A stretch of DNA of 64,000 bases, taken from the NCBI RefSeq assembly GCF_937873765.1, contig NZ_CALMZC010000015.1, positions 1-64,000 of the forward strand, read 5' to 3'. This stretch comes from an uncultured Thiothrix sp. GTDB lineage: Bacteria > Pseudomonadota > Gammaproteobacteria > Thiotrichales > Thiotrichaceae. Below are positions 18,575 through 28,900 of the stretch, one piece after another. The translations under genes were made by a program, and so were the position numbers. Every line of letters begins with the position of its first letter. Positions within the stretch are counted from its first letter, which is position 1. The notes below the pieces were generated by a model, which saw nothing but the letters and a program-made list of their open reading frames with translations, had not been told where the DNA came from and did not search any database.

Positions 18575-19011
18575 TTTGGAGCGCAAGTGGGACAAATACC
18601 TTGCAGCTTTAATTCAATGTCCTCTAATTGATAGCCTTCAGGGAGTTTGAAGAGTAGGGCTGGTTGTAAGTTCTCTAAACAAAAAACTTGACTGCATTGC
18701 CTACATTGAAAATGGGCGTGTGGACTGGCTAATTCAGCTTGTGCTTTGTAGCGCCAAGTACGGTCATGACTGGAGATACGATGCGCAATTCCTTGTTCAA
18801 CTAGCCAATCTAAAGTGCGATAGAGTGTAACCCGATCCGCTACTAAGCCTGTTTGTGTGGCAGCTTGCTCGAGTTCTTGGTGACTTAGTGCTGTTTTAGC
18901 AGTTAATAATAATTCGAGCACGCCTAAACGTGCTGGAGTTGTTCGTCCATTGACTTTCCATAGTAGCTGTTGGGCTAAATTTTGTTCTGTATTAGTTTTC
19001 ATAGGATACAT
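18562..19011 (-). CDS. zur: Fur-family regulator, probably zinc uptake regulator Zur
   Basis: 149 residues. An N-terminal winged helix (about 20-90, DRVTLYRTLDWLVEQGIAHR) precedes a dimerisation domain with His98, His100, Cys103 and Cys106 (HAHFQCRQC) and a second pair Cys140/Cys143 (GICPTC), which together form the structural zinc site. Zur rather than Fur is inferred from the zinc-locus context and the operators. The start is ATG at 19011 or 19002; neither has a clear ribosome-binding site. A third operator stands just upstream, which suggests autoregulation. Confidence 0.8.
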   Translation of the reverse strand: MYPMKTNTEQNLAQQLLWKVNGRTTPARLGVLELLLTAKTALSHQELEQAATQTGLVADRVTLYRTLDWLVEQGIAHRISSHDRTWRYKAQAELASPHAHFQCRQCSQVFCLENLQPALLFKLPEGYQLEDIELKLQGICPTCAPKNAT

Positions 19012-19024
19012 TCATAAATATGCC

Positions 19025-19039
19025 TGCAATCTATTTGCA
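19025..19039. promoter_or_regulatory. Zur-like operator upstream of zur
   Basis: TGCAATCTATTTGCA has the same TGCAA-N5-TTGCA core as the two sites before zrgA. A further half-site (TGCAAT at 19050-19055) follows. It lies 14-28 bases before the first zur start codon. Confidence 0.65.
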
Positions 19040-19186
19040 ATTACTATCTGCAATTAAGCTCAGTAATCTCCATTCAATTAGTGTAGTGAAAGCTATAGGC
19101 TTAGACTAGCTGTCTATCTAGGCACTGATACACAAAATTGCTATCATCCGCGCTTTTCTTTTTGTATACAGAGTGTTGGCCGCAGC

Positions 19187-20282
19187 ATGGAACTGAATCT
19201 GATTTACACCAAAATCAAAGATCTACAAGCGCGCTTAGAGGCGCTGAGGGGGTATCTTTGACTATGAAACTAAGCACGAACGCCTCGAAGAAGTCAATCG
19301 CGAATTAGAAGACCCAAAAATCTGGGATAATCCCGATTATGCTCAAGCTTTGGGCAAAGAGCGTGCATTTTTAGATAATGTGGTGGGCGGTATTAAGCGC
19401 CTTAGCAATGGTTTAACCGACGCGAATGATCTCTTGGAAATGGCCGAAGCCGAAGGCGATGAAAGCAGCGCAAATGATGTCATTGCTGAAGTCGATTCCT
19501 TAGAACAGGAAGTCGAGAAGCTTGAATTCCAGCGTATGTTCTCCGGTGAGCTGGATCGGAATAATGCCTTCCTTGATATTCAATCGGGAGCGGGCGGGAC
19601 GGAAGCGCAAGATTGGGCGGAAATGATTTTGCGGATGTATTTGCGTTGGGGTGAGGCGAAAGGTTTTAAAACTGAATTGATCGAAGCCTCAGCCGGTGAT
19701 GTGGCAGGGATTAAGAGCGCGACGATTAGCTTTGAAGGTGAATATGCTTTCGGTTGGTTGCGAACTGAAACCGGTGTGCATCGCTTAGTGCGGAAGTCAC
19801 CATTTAGTTCTAATGGAATGCGGCATACTTCCTTTGCAGCCGTGTTTGTCTCCCCAGAGATTGATGACAACATCGAAATAGATATTAACCCCGCCGATTT
19901 GCGTATTGATGTGTATCGGGCTTCAGGAGCGGGTGGTCAGCACGTCAACCGTACAGAGTCAGCGGTACGGATTACCCATTTGCCGACCAATACGGTGGTG
20001 CAATGCCAAAATGGACGCTCACAGCATCAGAATAAAGACACCGCGATGAAGCAGTTGCGTGCTAAGTTGTATGAACTGGAATTGCTCAAACGTAGCGAAG
20101 AGAAGCAGGCTTTGGAGCAAACCAAATCTGATGTAGGTTGGGGCAGTCAGATTCGTTCGTATGTATTAGATCAGTCGCGGATTAAGGATTTACGCACCGG
20201 CGTAGAAACTTCCAATACCCAAGCAGTGTTAGATGGTGGACTCGACCGCTTTATTGAGGCGAGCCTGAAAAGTGGACTATAA
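19187..20282 (+). CDS. prfB: Peptide chain release factor 2, made by programmed +1 frameshift
   Basis: RF2 releases the peptide at UGA and UAA stops. Codons 1-24 run from ATG 19187 and end at an in-frame TGA (19259-19261); the rest is read in the +1 frame from 19260, giving about 364 residues, the family's usual size. The stop-recognition tripeptide SPF is in [10 protein letters not shown] and the catalytic GGQ motif in [13 protein letters not shown]. Two bases before the junction stand an SD-like AGGGGG and the slippery CTT, as in other bacteria. lysS follows after nine bases. Confidence 0.95.
19247..19262 (+). promoter_or_regulatory. prfB autoregulatory frameshift site
   Basis: AGGGGG-TAT-CTT-TGA-C: an internal Shine-Dalgarno-like element three bases before the slippery CTT and UGA followed by C. 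When RF2 is scarce the ribosome pauses at UGA and shifts +1, making more RF2. Confidence 0.93.
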
Positions 20283-20291
20283 AGCGGACAG

Positions 20292-21806
20292 ATGACCATG
20301 AGTGAACTAGAGAATCAGCAACACGCTCATCAAGACGATAATCAATTAATCCAGCAACGTCGTGAAAAACTAGCGGCCTTGCGCGCACAAGGGAATGCTT
20401 TCCCGAATGAGGTGCTGCGCGAGCATAAGGCTGCTGATTTGCATGCGGCTTATGGTGAGCATGAAAAAGAATGGTTTGAAGCCAATGAAGTCAAGGTTTC
20501 TGTTGCAGGGCGAGTCATGCTGCGGCGGATGATGGGTAAAGCAAGTTTTGCTACTGTGTCGGATACCTCAGGGCGCATTCAAGTGTATGTGCAACTGCAA
20601 CGGGTTGGTGAAGCAAGTTTTGACGCTTATAAGCATCAAGATATTGGCGATATTATTGCCGTTGAAGGTGTGTTGTTTAAAACCCAAACCGGCGAGTTGT
20701 CAGTTAAAGCCAATACGGTACGCTTATTAACTAAATCATTGCGCCCTTTACCAGAAAAATTCCACGGTTTAACTGATCAAGAGCAGCGTTATCGGCAGCG
20801 TTATATTGATCTGATTATGAATGAGGAAAGCCGTAATACTTTCCGCATGCGCTCGAAAATCATTAGCTATATCCGTAATTTCTTCACCCAGCGCGATTAC
20901 ATGGAAGTCGAAACGCCGATGCTGCAAGTGATTCCGGGGGGGGCGAGTGCGCGTCCATTTATTACCCATCACAATGCGCTCGATTTATCCATGTACTTGC
21001 GTATTGCGCCAGAGCTTTATCTGAAGCGTTTGGTGGTCGGTGGCTTCGAACGCGTGTTTGAAATCAATCGCAATTTCCGTAATGAAGGCGTGTCGGTGCG
21101 GCATAATCCTGAATTCACCATGATTGAATTCTACCAAGCTTATGCCACTTACATTGATATGATGGATTTGACCGAAGCTTTATTTAAAGGCTTAGCGGCA
21201 GATTTGTTAGGTAGCACGGAAGTCCCTTATCAAGGTCAGGTCTTTGATTTTGCTAAGCCCTTCGAGCGGATTACTATTCGCGATGCGATTTTGAAATACA
21301 ACCCAGATGTTACCACTGAGCAAATCGATCATCTTGAATCTGCACGGGTGATTGCCAAGCAAGTGCATGCCCCGATTAAAGACAGTGACGGTTTGGGCAA
21401 AGTGCAAGTGGCGATTTTTGAAGAAACGGTTGAGCATTTATTGCAACAGCCCACTTTCGTCATGCAGCATCCCGCAGAAGTATCACCACTGGCACGTTTG
21501 AATGACGAGAATCCTTTCGTCACTGACCGCTTTGAGTTCTATATCGGTGGGCGTGAAATTGGCAATGGTTTCTCTGAGTTGAATGACGCAGAAGACCAAG
21601 CCGAGCGCTTCCTCCAGCAAGTACGTGAGAAAGAAGCCGGCGATGATGAAGCCATGTTCTACGATGCCGATTTCGTGCGTGCACTGGAATATGGGATGCC
21701 ACCGACTGCTGGTGAGGGGATTGGGATTGATCGCTTGGTGATGTTATTTACTGATGCGCCGTCGATAAGGGATGTGATACTTTTTCCACATATGCGGCCT
21801 GAGTAA
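20292..21806 (+). CDS. lysS: Lysyl-tRNA synthetase, class II
   Basis: 504 residues. An N-terminal OB-fold anticodon-binding domain (about 65-150, [20 protein letters not shown]) is followed by the class II catalytic core: motif 1 near [14 protein letters not shown], motif 2 in [19 protein letters not shown], motif 3 in [13 protein letters not shown]. Downstream of prfB by nine bases, the same order as in Escherichia coli. An ATG at 20298 is an alternative start. Confidence 0.96.
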   Translation: MTMSELENQQHAHQDDNQLIQQRREKLAALRAQGNAFPNEVLREHKAADLHAAYGEHEKEWFEANEVKVSVAGRVMLRRMMGKASFATVSDTSGRIQVYVQLQRVGEASFDAYKHQDIGDIIAVEGVLFKTQTGELSVKANTVRLLTKSLRPLPEKFHGLTDQEQRYRQRYIDLIMNEESRNTFRMRSKIISYIRNFFTQRDYMEVETPMLQVIPGGASARPFITHHNALDLSMYLRIAPELYLKRLVVGGFERVFEINRNFRNEGVSVRHNPEFTMIEFYQAYATYIDMMDLTEALFKGLAADLLGSTEVPYQGQVFDFAKPFERITIRDAILKYNPDVTTEQIDHLESARVIAKQVHAPIKDSDGLGKVQVAIFEETVEHLLQQPTFVMQHPAEVSPLARLNDENPFVTDRFEFYIGGREIGNGFSELNDAEDQAERFLQQVREKEAGDDEAMFYDADFVRALEYGMPPTAGEGIGIDRLVMLFTDAPSIRDVILFPHMRPE

Positions 21807-21867
21807 TGTTTCAAGTGTGCAGAGATAATTTGATAATTATCCCTGTACTTAATTGAAGGAGCCTTAA

Positions 21868-22035
21868 ATGAATTATTTATTGGGAACTGAAAGCATTTCT
21901 TTTGTGCAAGCTTTTCCTGAGATTGAGCCTAGTTCTTTTTTGGTATTGGTGCGTCAGGGTAAGTGCGGTAATTACTCGAAAGATGAAGCTAGCCAATCCT
22001 TTAATTATGATCAGATTGGATTTTGTAGGTTGTAG
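21868..22035 (+). CDS. Small unknown ORF (55 codons)
   Basis: An ATG seven bases after AAGGAG (21856-21861) opens a 55-codon frame (MNYLLGTESISFVQAFPEIE...). It has no motif I recognise. It overlaps the next frame, which carries the conserved-looking Cys motif. It may be a separate small protein or the true N-terminus of that gene before a frameshift. Confidence 0.4.
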   Translation: MNYLLGTESISFVQAFPEIEPSSFLVLVRQGKCGNYSKDEASQSFNYDQIGFCRL

Positions 22036-22249
22036 CAACTTAGCTTGCTCGGGAGGAGGCCTAGATTTGCCTAATAAACTGTATTCCTTAATCAGAGAAA
22101 TGATTGAAAAGGGCCAAGCTCTTCTTGTGAAAAATTTTTGTTGTCGAGGCCACGAATTAAGGCCAACGAAATATGATACTTATGGAAAGGACTGTGCTCA
22201 ATTGTTTGAAGTTACTATAAGTTTTAAAATAAAGTTAGTTAATATCTAG
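21983..22249 (+). CDS. Small Cys-containing hypothetical protein, possibly frameshifted
   Basis: Up to 88 residues from ATG 21983; ATG 22008 (MIRLDFVGCSN) is another start. The segment VGCSNLACSGGGLDL and the later CRGHELRPTKYDTYGKDCAQ look like a real protein family with paired cysteines, but I cannot name it. It ends FEVTISFKIKLV. The only good ribosome-binding site lies before the overlapping upstream frame. Confidence 0.45.
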   Translation: MKLANPLIMIRLDFVGCSNLACSGGGLDLPNKLYSLIREMIEKGQALLVKNFCCRGHELRPTKYDTYGKDCAQLFEVTISFKIKLVNI

Positions 22250-22467
22250 GTTCAGTGCTGTTCTGATAAGCTATTTTGAAAGATTTAGAAAATAGATTAT
22301 CTTAGAATAATATAGATTAGTATTTCTCAGCAAGTGTTCTAGCCTGCTACTTAGATAAGATAAGCGAATAACTAAAGGTTAACTAAGTATATGATCTTAA
22401 CATATTTATGTTGATTCAGGAATAATTCAACCTAACTGCTTAAACTGAAAAATAGCGTAGAATCGGT

Positions 22468-23097
22468 TTAAATATTCAAAACTATCGGTGGATTAACCAA
22501 ACTATAGTGTTCATCCAAGCTACAGGCATTTACAAAAATTGTACCCTTATATTCATGCGTACCATATTCTTCGTGGATATGTCCAAAGGCATGAATTTTT
22601 GGCTGAATCTGTTCAACGATTTCAAGTAGCATTTCACAGCCAACTTTCACTCCATCATAGCACTCATCCAAAATCCCAAAAGCGGGGCCATGAGTCAGTA
22701 AAATATCAGTATCTTTAGGAATTAAATCCCAATGTCGGCGAATTTCTTCGCCACGTTTGCGATTAAACGCCCAGTTGCTAAAAGCGGGTTGAATGGGTGA
22801 ACCCCAAAATTTCAAGCCCTCTAACTCAATGCCAGAATCATTAAGATAGTGAATGCCGTAGTAAGCTAAGCAGGCTTCTGCCGCCAAACGACGTTCATCT
22901 TCAAAGCACCAATCATGATTACCTGCAATGACTATTTTATGCTTAAAGTCTTGTGCTGCCATGAATTGGGCAAAATCCTCTACATCCTCAACATCACCAT
23001 GTCGGGTGAAATCCCCGCAATGCACTAAAATCTCACCGCTTGCTAATTGTAATTGACGATGTAATGAATGCGTGTCGGAGATAAACGTTAGTTGCAT
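22468..23097 (-). CDS. Calcineurin-like metallophosphoesterase
   Basis: About 209 residues with the full set of metal-binding blocks: DTHS near the N-terminus, HCGDFTRHGD, GNHDW, LTHGPA and FGHIHEEYG. Relatives act on cyclic nucleotides or other phosphodiesters; the substrate is unknown. MQLTF at 23097 is preferred over the ATG two codons upstream because the family starts with this beta strand. It is the last gene before a 218-base gap in which I see nothing. Confidence 0.85.
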   Translation of the reverse strand: MQLTFISDTHSLHRQLQLASGEILVHCGDFTRHGDVEDVEDFAQFMAAQDFKHKIVIAGNHDWCFEDERRLAAEACLAYYGIHYLNDSGIELEGLKFWGSPIQPAFSNWAFNRKRGEEIRRHWDLIPKDTDILLTHGPAFGILDECYDGVKVGCEMLLEIVEQIQPKIHAFGHIHEEYGTHEYKGTIFVNACSLDEHYSLVNPPIVLNI

Positions 23098-23162
23098 GCA
23101 CAAGTCCTTTAGCTAAAAACTATCTAGTCCTAGAGGGTAGGCGATTATCGAGCATTGAGGTA

Positions 23163-23615
23163 TTAGGAAATCCACGGAATGTGAATTTTTGCAGCCCAAT
23201 AGAGCGCAATAGCAAAACCAAAAATAAGGAATAGCGCTGCGCCTGAGAGAGCATAATTGCCTTGTTTAAATTGATACAGATGATCAATAAAAATATTGCC
23301 AAAAATCACCAGCAAGATAGAGGCCATTGCAATGCCAAGCCACGATACAGCGAATTGGCTCAACGGGATTATCTGTAAAATAAAATCAGCACCTTTAGCC
23401 AGCACCAATAGAGCGATTAAGCCGACTAAAGGTAAGCCATAAATAAAACCCAGTACGGTGAGCAAGGTTTTGGAAACATTAGGCTGGGAAGGGGTAGCTG
23501 CGCCCATCACGGTGATAAAGTAAGTTAAAGCAAGACTGATAGGGAGTAATAGGATAGTTAAGATTGCCCAGCCTTTCAGAAAGCCAATGATAGGTAAGGC
23601 TTGAGTCAGCAGCAT
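23163..23615 (-). CDS. Small integral membrane protein, unknown
   Basis: 150 residues, almost entirely hydrophobic, with four predicted membrane helices (about 12-32, 48-70, 84-103, 123-145). No family recognised. A GGGAGTAG ribosome-binding site precedes the ATG. It lies just past the Kbp terminator, so it is probably transcribed separately. Confidence 0.6.
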   Translation of the reverse strand: MLLTQALPIIGFLKGWAILTILLLPISLALTYFITVMGAATPSQPNVSKTLLTVLGFIYGLPLVGLIALLVLAKGADFILQIIPLSQFAVSWLGIAMASILLVIFGNIFIDHLYQFKQGNYALSGAALFLIFGFAIALYWAAKIHIPWIS

Positions 23616-23636
23616 AACGAACTACTCCCAGAAGAA

Positions 23637-23656
23637 AAGCCACCCGTAGGTGGCTT
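23637..23656 (-). terminator. Terminator of kbp
   Basis: AAGCCACC-loop-GGTGGCTT, an 8-bp perfect stem with a 4-base loop; read on the minus strand it is followed by TTCTTC. It lies 30 bases beyond the kbp stop. Confidence 0.7.
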
Positions 23657-23685
23657 CTCAGAGTTATTAGTGGGTGGACTAAAAC

Positions 23686-24144
23686 TTATTTTAATTTGCT
23701 TGGAATGCGAATTTTTTGGCCGGGGAAGATTTTATCTGGGTCTTGGATAACCTCACGATTCGCTTCAAAAATCGCATTGTATTTAGAACCATTGCCATAC
23801 GCTTTTTCAGCGATTTTCCATAAGGTATCGCCTTTTTCAATGATGTAGAACTCGTCATCATTGGCTAATTGTGCAGCTTGACCTGCCACAGTCGCTTCAG
23901 CCGCTTTAACCTCTTGGATACCCATTGCATTGCCTGCCATCAGGATCGCTTTTTCTAAAGCTTCTGGAGACTTTGCATCGCCTTTAATGGTCGCTACCCC
24001 ATTAGAGACTTGTACTTGCAGGTTATCAACACCGGGATTTGCTGCTTGGATGTGTTCTTGTACCTTCGCTGCTTGCTGCTCAGGCGGATCATCATGACCA
24101 AACAGTTTCTTACCGATGTTCGCTGCAAAATCAAATAAACCCAT
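23686..24144 (-). CDS. kbp: Potassium-binding BON/LysM protein Kbp (YgaU-like)
   Basis: 152 residues in the same layout as E. coli Kbp/YgaU: short N-terminus (MGLFDFAANIGKKLFG), BON domain (about 22-88) and C-terminal LysM domain (about 98-149, YIIEKGDTLWKIAEKAYGNG). No signal peptide, so cytoplasmic. Kbp senses K+ and is stress-induced in E. coli. Full length. Confidence 0.9.
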   Translation of the reverse strand: MGLFDFAANIGKKLFGHDDPPEQQAAKVQEHIQAANPGVDNLQVQVSNGVATIKGDAKSPEALEKAILMAGNAMGIQEVKAAEATVAGQAAQLANDDEFYIIEKGDTLWKIAEKAYGNGSKYNAIFEANREVIQDPDKIFPGQKIRIPSKLK

Positions 24145-24272
24145 AGTTATCTCCTTCCAGATAAATGATTCAAATACGGCATGACAAGCCTATAGTGAGT
24201 ATAAGCCTAAATGCACTCACCGTGGCAATTAATCATTAGCTAAGTCTAGCTTATTAAGTCCAGGGTTCAAAC

Positions 24273-24992
24273 TTAAGCTAAAAATGTTCCGTACTTGACA
24301 AGACGTTGTTGCCAGTAGGCGCGTCGTAAGTCATCTAGAGTCACTTTCCCCCCCCCTGATGCGGCATGGATAAACTTTCCATCACCCACATAAATGCCTA
24401 CGTGATTTACTTTTTTGCCACTAGTACGGAAGAAAATCATATCGCCGGGTTTAAGATCACGACGATTAATAGTACGGCTTGCTCTACTTTGTTCAAGGGC
24501 TGTACGTGGAATACTTAGATGAACATTTTTATGTGTAAATTTAGTTAAACCACTGCAGTCAAACCCTTCACGAGGTGTGTTGCCGCCCCAACGATAAGTA
24601 ATGCCTAAAGATTGATAAGCAGTTTTCAAAATTTCCTTGCGGGTAGGATTGAGTTTTTTACTACGCACAGGTGTTTGGGGGGCTGCCACTTGATAACTAG
24701 GCTGAGCTGGTTGATAGGATTGTGCACGATAAGTTTCAGTTTTGGGATTATAAAAGCCCTGATTATTGTTATCAGTATAGGGTTGAAGATCAGGTGGTAC
24801 ATCTAGTTTAGGTGTCCAACCATTAAACACTCGCTGATTATTAGGCTGATAAGACGCACGTTGTATTTGATAAGGGTCTTCTTGGGGGTAATAGGTAGCA
24901 TAGTCTGCTTTCGCCGTGTTGGGTACTAGACTTAAATGTCCAAGTGCCAACATCGCCCCCGGTACCCAAGTAGCCGTTGTCAGTTTGCCCAT
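24273..24992 (-). CDS. NlpC/P60 family cell-wall hydrolase
   Basis: 239 residues: N-terminal signal peptide ending near NTAKA, a Pro/Gln/Tyr-rich linker (about 30-115), then the NlpC/P60 papain-like domain. The catalytic Cys146 is in GFDCSGLT, His197 in VNHVGIYVGDG, and His209 follows. Such enzymes cut D-Glu-mDAP bonds in murein stem peptides. Exported by inference from the signal. Confidence 0.9.
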   Translation of the reverse strand: MGKLTTATWVPGAMLALGHLSLVPNTAKADYATYYPQEDPYQIQRASYQPNNQRVFNGWTPKLDVPPDLQPYTDNNNQGFYNPKTETYRAQSYQPAQPSYQVAAPQTPVRSKKLNPTRKEILKTAYQSLGITYRWGGNTPREGFDCSGLTKFTHKNVHLSIPRTALEQSRASRTINRRDLKPGDMIFFRTSGKKVNHVGIYVGDGKFIHAASGGGKVTLDDLRRAYWQQRLVKYGTFLA

Positions 24993-25120
24993 CGTTCTAC
25001 CTTCTAATTTTTATTAATTCGGGTTTATAAAATTTTAATGAGCTTATTCTCAAAAAAACAAGGTGAACGCGAGCTTGACAGAATAGAATTAGGCTTGGAT
25101 TGCTTATAAACGGTAGCTAG

Positions 25121-25142
25121 AGGCTAGCAAGATCGCTAGCCT
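25121..25142 (-). terminator. Hairpin after the DsrC-like gene
   Basis: AGGCTAGC (25121-25128) and GCTAGCCT (25135-25142) form a perfect 8-bp stem 19 bases past the stop. No clear T-tract follows on the minus strand, so it may be a weak or Rho-assisted terminator. Confidence 0.4.
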
Positions 25143-25160
25143 GCGGGAAGATCAGCAAAT

Positions 25161-25529
25161 TTAGAAACGAATGCCAGAGCTTGGGTCGGTTTCGTATTTG
25201 AGGGCTGGCAAATCAGCTAGGTAATGAATCGTATTTAAGGGCCCTGCGGGAAAGAGCTTATAGAGATAACGCCTGCCACCTTGGAAGATAAATTCTTCAT
25301 GCATTAGGTCAGCTAAAGCACGTGCATTTTCACAGTCATCGCAATGCTCATAAAAATCCAAAACAAACTCAATGACTTCACGATGTGGTTCTGTGAGTTT
25401 TAATTGTAATTCTTTAGCACGCCACTCAATCAAAGCATAGGTCTGGCTGGTTTTAAGGGTTGGTAGTGGTACGCGTAGCATAGGCTCTGCGCGCGGAAAC
25501 ATCTCATCAATGGTAATCGGGCTATACAT
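25161..25529 (-). CDS. DsrC/TusE-family protein lacking the conserved cysteines
   Basis: 122 residues with the helical DsrC/TusE core (LTEPHREVIEFVLDFYEHC and RRYLYKLFPAGPL, the family's most conserved block). DsrC and TusE carry a catalytic Cys at the penultimate position of a flexible C-terminal arm, and DsrC a second one about ten residues before. Here the arm reads NTIHYLADLPALKY... SSGIRF, with no cysteine. Cysteine-free homologues have been proposed to be regulatory (RspA type). It therefore cannot be a persulfide carrier by the known chemistry. The flanking genes give no sulfur context. Confidence 0.75.
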   Translation of the reverse strand: MYSPITIDEMFPRAEPMLRVPLPTLKTSQTYALIEWRAKELQLKLTEPHREVIEFVLDFYEHCDDCENARALADLMHEEFIFQGGRRYLYKLFPAGPLNTIHYLADLPALKYETDPSSGIRF

Positions 25530-25673
25530 GGTCTTCTCCAGTAGTATCTGCTTTATATCTCTAAGGAGATAATATTAGGCTGGTTTCTATCTCCCAAAAG
25601 TAATACGACAAAGCGAATAGGTCAATATCCCTATCTCTTCACTGGATAAGAAACTATGAGTTTAAACAGAGAG

Positions 25674-25780
25674 TTAAGCTGGATTGGAAATGAAACCTAA
25701 GCGAGCTAGTACACGCTTATAAGGTTCAAGTATCTCGGGCATGAGAGTGCGTTGGATATAGTCTAAAATCCATTGCTGCA
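25674..25780 (-). pseudogene. Truncated duplicate 3' end of the gene at 31831-32406
   Basis: Read on the minus strand this encodes QQWILDYIQRTLMPEILEPY and on to a stop (TAA complement at 25674-25676). It is clearly homologous to the last 33 residues of the 191-residue protein at 31831-32406. At the DNA level 25714-25767 and 31874-31927 are nearly identical, at a constant offset of 6160 bases. Upstream of the match the frame hits a stop at once. The rest of the gap 25530-25994 holds no convincing gene; a short minus-strand frame around 25780-25920 is unrecognised. Confidence 0.8.
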
Positions 25781-25994
25781 GTCACCTCTAACCCAGATAA
25801 GCCAGCACGAAAAAAAGTGGAAAATTCGGCATGATTTTTGCGAAAACTGCCTTGAAAAGAAAAACAATTAGCCCAGCAAAAATGTTCTATATAATTTGTA
25901 TCAACAAAAAGTTGTGGCAATGTATTTTGAGTGTATCCATTAGATAAGTCATAGCAATTACGCTATTTTTTGCACGAATGTAAGGTGGAGCTTT

Positions 25995-28900
25995 ATGCCA
26001 GGAATTGATTTCTCTCAACCGATCATTGGTGCCGGTGCTAGTGCTCATACTGATTTTGCTGCTGCTCAGGCTCGGGCGGGACTGAATTTTCAAGGTGTGG
26101 CCCGATTCAAACGTGGCCTTAAGGTAGAGCTAGGGGTCGAGATATTCGCTGATGCATCCGCGGAGTTGTCAAAATTTGTAAGAGCAAGCATTGCGGGAAC
26201 TGCCTTCGCTCGTGCGCAAGCAGGTATTCAACTCCAGTTTCCATTAAACCTTTTTGACGAATTAGGGTTCGCTGCCCGTGCTGAAGCAATTGCTGAGGCG
26301 GCTGCCGGTCTTCGCGTTGATCTAGGTCTCTCTATCGGGGATTTCGTCGCATTAGCAGCACGAGATCAAGATATGGTTGGCTTGCAGCTTGATCTCCTTT
26401 TGATGTTTCTTGAGGAAGTAAGTATCGGTGGGGTATTCGAAGTCAATGTCTCAGCTTCCGCAAAAGCGCATGCGTCGGTAACTGTTACTGGTTGTGTCAT
26501 TGATAAGCCAGGACGACCCGCAGGTTTTTTCTTCACGGTCGACGCAGGTGTGGGACTGGCAGCCGGTGTTGGAATGGGATTCGCAGCCGGAGCTGAATTT
26601 AAAGACTTCCGTCGTTTCTTTGGTCGAGCAACTGACATGGCGGTTGATGCAGTATTAAGCGAGGTTATTACTATACTTCCCACCTCTGCAAAGTCAGCTA
26701 GTGAGACTTTGCAGATATTCCCGCCTATTGCAAAAATGGCATTGCGTATTTCCTATGATGTTGGACGAAAGATTGTCGAGAATAATCCATTAGGCTCTAA
26801 ACAGGAAATGAACACACTGTGCAATGAGGCTGTCAAAGTTATCCTTGAAGAATGCCAGCGCTTTCTGCTTGGACAAATGCTCGACTATGCACTCGGCACC
26901 ATGCATGATCTACTGACACAAAAGATTAACAACATCGGCCAAAATGCATGGGACAACGCTAGTCAAGAAAGATCGACTCTCGCCGGACAACTTATGCGTA
27001 TGCCTGGCGAACCGTTCCAAATCACACAAGAGAACCTTGATTATTGGAAAAACCTGATCACGGCCTGCGGTAACTTGCTTTCAAAGGTCTACGGTCAGAA
27101 TATAGATACACAAATTGTGCATTCTGTCTCAATTCTTTATTGCGCCTCCGAATTATTACTCGAAGCAGTGCGTTCAAAAATCAACCAGGCTTCAGCGTAT
27201 GCAATGGCTATCGGCATTGGCACAGTAGCCGCTGATACACAACCATACAAAGGCAATTTAGCTACACAGCCACTGCCGTTCATCAAAGCAGCAGTGAATA
27301 GTACGTTGAGCCGCGCACCTAGCCAAGACTTAACCTACCCAGATTTGCTTCAGTTTCTGGTGGATGATGCAGTGCTGAATCCATTGTTGGTGAATAATCC
27401 TCAAACTAGAGATTTTATACGGGTCTTCACAAGCGATTTTGCGAAGACAGAGAACGAACTTATCAAGTTGTTTCTTCAGAACGTCGGCTCGTTCATTCCT
27501 GCTGATGGAACTCAAAATCAATATGACCCGCATGAAACTCTCAGGTTAATTGTTTTGTCACTGGATCGCTTTATTACTGATAGCTTTCGCCATCAGGCAT
27601 TGCCAGACATTCTGGCGAATATCGACGACCCCAACCTTCGTCTTTATCTAGAAGAGGTCATGTTTGAAGCTGTGGTATACGTTAAGGATGTTGCCCTTCA
27701 AGCAATATTGAACTGGGAAGGCAAGACGTTTGACAACAATGATTTTACCGAAGCGCTTGCTGGGGTACTGATGCTGCTTGTTGGCCGAACCGTAGTGATC
27801 ATTGGCGACACATTTATTACTGCTGTACAGGAGCATACCAACCGAAGCTGCAAATCTGTGGCCGATAAAATCCGCCAAGGCAGCCCAGATACTCAAGTTC
27901 TCAATCTACCCATCGATCCCGATTTTATAAGTATCGTCGCTGACTGTGTGGAAATCGCTGGTGAAGTGCTTGGCCCTTTGCCTAGTGCCACGCGTTCCCG
28001 AGTAAGACAATTGCTATATCAGGTATTTGAGCCAATTCCACCGGGTGCTGAACAGAGTTTTCTTGACAGCCTAGCCGATCAGCTCTTCATTCCGAACTGC
28101 AACGATCTGCGGGAGTTGACCGATGAGTTGATGAAAATTTCAAAGGAACGTTTTGCGTTGTTCACTGAGCAGTTTTTCCTAGTTGTCGCAAAGTACATCC
28201 TTGCGCAACTAGAACAACTTATCAGCAGTATTATTGGCCTGTTACTGCATTGGGAAACGCAACTAGCGGATACACTCACTTTACTTGCTGGTATCCTGCG
28301 TGATCTTGAGCATGAGATTACTCAACTTAACAGGCAAATGGTTAGTTTGTTTCAAACTGCTGATCATGCGTTGCACCAATTCTTCGATGTATTGTCAGGT
28401 TCAAAGCTACGTAGCTCTGTAAAGACCGCACTTAAGGGTCTCTTTGTTGACAACGCACTGGGGATTCTGGAAAACAACGATGTTTACAAGAATCTCCCCA
28501 GCAATGGTCGGCGAACGGTGCGGCAGTTGGTCAGGTCTGCTGTTAATGAACTGATCGACAACCCGATCGTCGAACCGGTGCTCGATGCTATCCGTGGACT
28601 CTCAGACGATCTGGAGGAGTTACTCCCTGATTGTCGTGAACTCAATCCTAATGACAACCTTCCCGAACAGGTACTCCTGCTAGTGCTGGAAAAGATCGAA
28701 GACAATATCCGAAGCCACTTTGGTAGAACCAAGCCGCACATCAATGTCGCCATTGACTTCCAAGTTATCCACATTCCCTTGGGGCGTATCGACGTTAATC
28801 TCAGTCCATTCCTTGATGTTGTCCGCCGTACCATCCAGCAGCTTGACTTCTATCACGATGCTCTCAACAGCGCCTGCTTTAAGCTTGCCGACGCATTCGC

